Shown piece by piece: positions 14,583 through 17,709 of a DNA stretch of 17,709 nucleotides (within the stretch, counting starts at the first letter, position 1; the number at the start of each line of letters is the position of its first letter). Where the stretch lies: the NCBI RefSeq assembly GCF_003333325.1, contig NZ_QOLC01000034.1:1-17709 (forward strand), read 5' to 3'. Source of the stretch: Candidatus Ulvibacter alkanivorans. GTDB lineage: Bacteria > Bacteroidota > Bacteroidia > Flavobacteriales > Flavobacteriaceae. The notes below the pieces were generated by a model, which did no database searches, was not told the DNA's origin, and saw only the letters and a list, made by a program, of their open reading frames with translations. The translations under genes and the position numbers were made by a program.

Positions 14583-15470
14583 TTAGTATTTAAATTTTAG
14601 TCCTCCACGAATATAAAAGGAATTATTTTCATCTATTATATAAGCCGTTTCTCGGTCGTTATCTCGCAGTCTGAATTCGTTATATACAGTATGTGCTCCA
14701 TAAGCGTAGAACAAAAGATTGTCTGTAAAAAAATGTTCGTACCCAAGCCCTACGAGCACGTTGGTCATAGATACATTTTCTGCAATTACGGTACTACCGG
14801 GAACGGCAAAATTATTTTGTATGTTTCCGAAGAAATTATCTAAGGTTACATAGGCTTGTAGGGCATCCTTATGAGAATCGTTTAGATAATGCCTCACGTT
14901 TGTTTTAGGCACCCCAATGGTGTACGTCCAATTGGGATGAAATTGTTTGTTATAATTAATTAGCGGTAACGGATAGTTTCGACCTGGCGTCGTTGAGTAG
15001 GTAAGTCCTAAAATTAAACGAGAAGGTTTAGCCACCGTATCACTTTTATTGTCGCGTATCATGTACACAGCCCCTTCATAAATTACATCATCGCTCACAA
15101 TGCTGCCTTCTAAGTTCGAATTGATACGTGCTCCTAACTTAGCTCCAAACCGCCAATCTTCATTGATCTTAAAAGTATATCCGAGATAGGCTTCCATTCG
15201 CTGTACAGAACTAATTACCGAGGGATCGAATGGCACAGAATCCTTAATTGTAATATCGACATATCTGTATTCGAGACCGACAACCAAAAAACGGCCGGAG
15301 CCTATTTGCAATGGCACGGGTGCTTGAACCAATGCGCGGTATCGACTTATTGAGTTGTTAGAATTTGAAAAAGGAAGGTGTAGGTATTCTACACGTGCCA
15401 AGTCGGTAGTTTGCGCAGAAACCAGAGCAGTTAGGCACAAAAAAATAATGCATATAAAATGCTTGTTCAT
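14583..15470 (-). CDS. DUF6268 family outer-membrane beta-barrel protein
   Basis: A 295-residue exported protein with signal peptide MNKHFICIIFLCLTALVSA and likely cleavage before Gln20. The mature part is a series of alternating amphipathic strands (for example RFLVVGLEYRYVDI, MEAYLGYTFKI, DWRFGAKLGARI, VLVGLGYEHFF, LLFYAYGAHTVY) and ends in FYIRGGLKFKY. The terminal aromatic residue is typical of outer-membrane barrels. It fits the DUF6268 barrel family as I recall it; no molecular function is known. Gaps of 14 bp to mscS and 2 bp to the response regulator imply one transcript and translational coupling, and suggest the barrel is functionally linked to the channel or the regulator. Confidence 0.8.
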   Translation of the reverse strand: MNKHFICIIFLCLTALVSAQTTDLARVEYLHLPFSNSNNSISRYRALVQAPVPLQIGSGRFLVVGLEYRYVDITIKDSVPFDPSVISSVQRMEAYLGYTFKINEDWRFGAKLGARINSNLEGSIVSDDVIYEGAVYMIRDNKSDTVAKPSRLILGLTYSTTPGRNYPLPLINYNKQFHPNWTYTIGVPKTNVRHYLNDSHKDALQAYVTLDNFFGNIQNNFAVPGSTVIAENVSMTNVLVGLGYEHFFTDNLLFYAYGAHTVYNEFRLRDNDRETAYIIDENNSFYIRGGLKFKY

Positions 15471-15484
15471 AGGAGTTGCTAAAT

Positions 15485-16411
15485 TTAATCTTCTGCCATG
15501 TTGGTAGAAGCAGACGTGTCGGTCTGGTTGGTATATAAGTGTACATCTCTTTGCGGGAATGGTATTGTAATACCGTTTTCCCTGAACAGCCTATCGATTC
15601 GAAAACGTATTTCACTTTTAATACGCGGATCGACGAAACTGTCGCTTATAAAGAAATAGATACTAAAGATAAGGGCAGAATCACCAAAATCTTCAAAAAG
15701 CACGAAAGGTTTAGGACTTTTTAACACACCAGACTGCTTATCGACACTATTTAGTAACAGTTCTTTAACTTTTTGGGTATCGCTTCCGTAAGCGACCCCT
15801 ACCTGAACGAACTCACGAGTAGTTTTATGGTTTTGAGTATAGTTGAATATCGTTTCGGTAATAAATTTATGATTGGGGATAATAATGATCTTATCGTCTC
15901 GAGTAAGCGCACGTGTGGTACGCAATTTAATGTCTATTACGCGCCCTACCTTTCCATTGATTTCTATGATGTCCCCTACAAGGAGTGATTTATCGATAAT
16001 AATGAATATCCCAGCAATAATATCCTGAAAAAGCTCTTGAAGAGCCAAACCCAGACCCACCAACAAGGCGGCAGAAGCCGCAATAAAAGGCGTTACATTG
16101 ATCCCGGCGAGGCTCAGCACCACGAAAATCACAATGATATAGGTTACGTATTTTATGAATTTAAAGACACTAATAAACTTAAGCTTATCAACCTCTTCCA
16201 TTTTACGGGTAAAGAACACCCGAATCCATTTTAAGATAAAACTGGCAATGACAAAAGAGAGTAGTACCAAAAGCACCAGTCCTATGGTAACGTGCACTTG
16301 CTTATCACCTTCTCCAAACTGAACGCCTAAATCGAGGAAGTCTTTTATCCCTCCCCAAATATCGTTCGTTACTACGTCCTCAATCTTGTCGGTAACTTTT
16401 TCTTGAAGCAT
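15485..16411 (-). CDS. MscS family small-conductance mechanosensitive ion channel
   Basis: A 308-residue inner-membrane channel that opens under membrane tension to release solutes on hypo-osmotic shock. It has an N-terminal amphipathic part (1-38), TM1 about 42-63, TM2 about 86-104, and the pore-lining TM3 about 108-140 with the Ala/Gly pattern AASAALLVGLGLALQELFQD. The MscS beta domain follows (VGDIIEINGKVGRV...IPNHKFI, about 145-184), then the alpha/beta vestibule domain ending in the standard IPFPQRDVHLY. A short Thr/Ser-rich tail follows. Its start lies 2 bp behind the ABC permease stop and its stop 14 bp before DUF6268, so it is co-transcribed with both. Confidence 0.93.
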   Translation of the reverse strand: MLQEKVTDKIEDVVTNDIWGGIKDFLDLGVQFGEGDKQVHVTIGLVLLVLLSFVIASFILKWIRVFFTRKMEEVDKLKFISVFKFIKYVTYIIVIFVVLSLAGINVTPFIAASAALLVGLGLALQELFQDIIAGIFIIIDKSLLVGDIIEINGKVGRVIDIKLRTTRALTRDDKIIIIPNHKFITETIFNYTQNHKTTREFVQVGVAYGSDTQKVKELLLNSVDKQSGVLKSPKPFVLFEDFGDSALIFSIYFFISDSFVDPRIKSEIRFRIDRLFRENGITIPFPQRDVHLYTNQTDTSASTNMAED

Positions 16412-16413
16412 TT

Positions 16414-17700
16414 TTAATATTTAAGCCACTTGAAAATCTCTTTATAGGTTGGCTTCTTACCATACATTAATATACCTACACGATATATTTTGGCGGCAAA
16501 CCAAACCGTTCCCATAAATGTAGCAAATAAAATGACAACCGAAAGCAATTGTTGCCATATCGGCACCCCAAAAGGAATACGCATTAACATGACAACAGGC
16601 GAGGTAAAAGGAATATAGGAGAACACTTGAGAAACGGTTCCATGCGGATTGTCGATCACTGTGAAGAACCCTACATAGACCGCAAGTATTAACGGCATTA
16701 GGATGGGCATCATAAATTGTTGGGTGTCGGTTTCGCTATCTACAGCAGCCCCAATCGCAGCATACAAGGATGCGTACAATAAATACCCCCCAATAAAGAA
16801 CAATATAAACATGATGATCAAGTTCATGATGGGTAAGTTGTTAATCTCCATAATCACTTCTTGAACAACATTTTCTATACCTCCCGTGTTCTGATCAATC
16901 AATTCTTGTTGCGGGGTTTGGACCGCGGCAGGATCAATACCTAAGATCATTGGGACTATGGTCATTAAGATCCCAATTAAAAAGATCCACACCACAAACT
17001 GTGTAATTCCGGCGAGTGATGTACCAAAAATCTTACCCAGTAATAATTTCACCGGTTTAACCGAAGAAATGATCACCTCAATAATTCGACTGGTCTTTTC
17101 TTCGATCACGCTTCTCATGATCATATTTCCGTAGATAATGATGAACATAAACAGCAAGTAACCCGCCAATCCACCAAAACCAAGTTTTAGCCCTGAGGCT
17201 AATTTCGAAGTTTCTTTTCCTTGATATGTTTCTAAATTCGTATCGACCCGAATGCGTAAGGCCTCAATTTGAGCGGCATCAATATTTGCCTCTTTTAATC
17301 GTAACACGTTTACTTTATCCTCGATCGCATCTTCGATGTCATCCATTAAGGTAAGGGATGGTGAGTCTTCGGAATAAAAGGTAATAGATTGAGCGAGGTC
17401 TTCAATTTTTTCCGGCTTCGGAATATAAAGTAGGCCGTAGACCCCTTCTTCTTCGGAAGCTTTTTTTGCAGCTTCCAACGAACTATTGTCTACGAACGTA
17501 TAAATAAGTGTTTCAGAACTTTCAAAGTGGTCGGTAAACAGTCCGCTCTCATCCAAGATGGAGATATTTCGAACGTCGCTGCTATTAAGACTGGAAAGGT
17601 AGGCAACCAAAGTAAAGATTCCGACGAAAATCAACGGACTTAAAAACGTCATGATGATAAACGACCGATTGCGAACCTTGTTTAAATATTCTCTTTTTAT
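16414..17700 (-). CDS. ABC-2 type transporter permease (NatB-like), start codon unclear
   Basis: An inner-membrane permease of an ABC-2 exporter; the ATP-binding subunit is expected just beyond the window edge. After a first hydrophobic helix it has a large extracytoplasmic region (about 130 residues, including DESGLF and GLLYIPK), then a GYLLFMFIIIYGNMIMR helix, the cytoplasmic loop IEEKTSRIIEVIISSVKP typical of this family, and four further helices. The first ATG (17652) would cut off REYLNKVRNRSFII, a stretch conserved in this family. The codons for it are present up to about 17706, where an in-frame TAA sits at 17709-17707. No ATG, GTG or TTG lies between. I place the start tentatively at the ATA at 17700. 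First gene of the visible operon. Confidence 0.8.
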   Translation of the reverse strand: MKREYLNKVRNRSFIIMTFLSPLIFVGIFTLVAYLSSLNSSDVRNISILDESGLFTDHFESSETLIYTFVDNSSLEAAKKASEEEGVYGLLYIPKPEKIEDLAQSITFYSEDSPSLTLMDDIEDAIEDKVNVLRLKEANIDAAQIEALRIRVDTNLETYQGKETSKLASGLKLGFGGLAGYLLFMFIIIYGNMIMRSVIEEKTSRIIEVIISSVKPVKLLLGKIFGTSLAGITQFVVWIFLIGILMTIVPMILGIDPAAVQTPQQELIDQNTGGIENVVQEVIMEINNLPIMNLIIMFILFFIGGYLLYASLYAAIGAAVDSETDTQQFMMPILMPLILAVYVGFFTVIDNPHGTVSQVFSYIPFTSPVVMLMRIPFGVPIWQQLLSVVILFATFMGTVWFAAKIYRVGILMYGKKPTYKEIFKWLKY

Positions 17701-17709
17701 ACTAAGTTA

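Noticed and set aside
1..17709. Mobile elements, CRISPR arrays, tRNA or rRNA genes, defence systems
   Set aside because: No transposase, integrase, direct-repeat array, tRNA-like fold or recognised defence protein was seen; coding is continuous with ordinary chromosomal genes.

Overview
The window looks like chromosomal DNA of a marine-type member of the Flavobacteriaceae (Bacteroidota). Three things point there. The protein sequences have a strongly flavobacterial character. The few recognisable promoters follow the Bacteroidota TTG / TAnnTTTG pattern rather than the E. coli -35/-10 pattern. The DNA is AT-rich, with little Shine-Dalgarno signal. It is densely coded: no gap exceeds about 125 bp, and I see no tRNA, rRNA, insertion sequence, integrase or CRISPR array.

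Region by region. (1) 72-2272: a ferritin-like DUF2383 protein, then a bidirectional terminator, the organic hydroperoxide reductase Ohr on the minus strand, and the GTPase MeaB, chaperone of methylmalonyl-CoA mutase. (2) 2251-7052: an envelope-sugar locus. A UDP-glucuronate-epimerase-like SDR on the minus strand diverges from a tightly overlapping three-gene operon: a GT2 polyprenyl-phosphate sugar synthase, a duplicated LAB_N membrane protein and an ArnT-like GT39/83 transferase. The operon runs convergently into a PAP2 phosphatase that is coupled to a small acidic protein. (3) 7100-9877: a MATE efflux pump on the minus strand, divergent from a DUF1801-DUF1853 pair. (4) 9898-13389: a secreted M28 metallopeptidase and a PPK2 polyphosphate kinase on the minus strand, divergent from a lipoprotein with a C-terminal Gmad2 domain. 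(5) 13417-17706: a minus-strand operon with gaps of 2-14 bp. In transcription order it encodes an ABC-2 permease, an MscS channel, a DUF6268 outer-membrane barrel and a sigma-54 response regulator without a DNA-binding domain.

How the genes may work together. Region 2 reads as a route for decorating lipid A or another periplasmic acceptor with a sugar. A nucleotide sugar would be loaded on a polyprenyl phosphate by GT2, moved across the inner membrane and transferred by the ArnT-like enzyme. The LAB_N protein has two similar halves separated by an extra hydrophobic segment, a SWEET-like 3+1+3 layout, so it is a good candidate for the flippase. Region 5 groups an inner-membrane exporter, a tension-gated channel, an outer-membrane barrel and a regulator, which looks like a conserved envelope-homeostasis unit.

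Other unusual points. Two genes (DUF1853 and the ABC permease) have conserved-looking N-termini upstream of any ATG, GTG or TTG. DUF1853 shows a PD-(D/E)XK-nuclease-like motif order. The octamer TTCCGAAG occurs 17 times by hand count, on both strands and in several reading frames.
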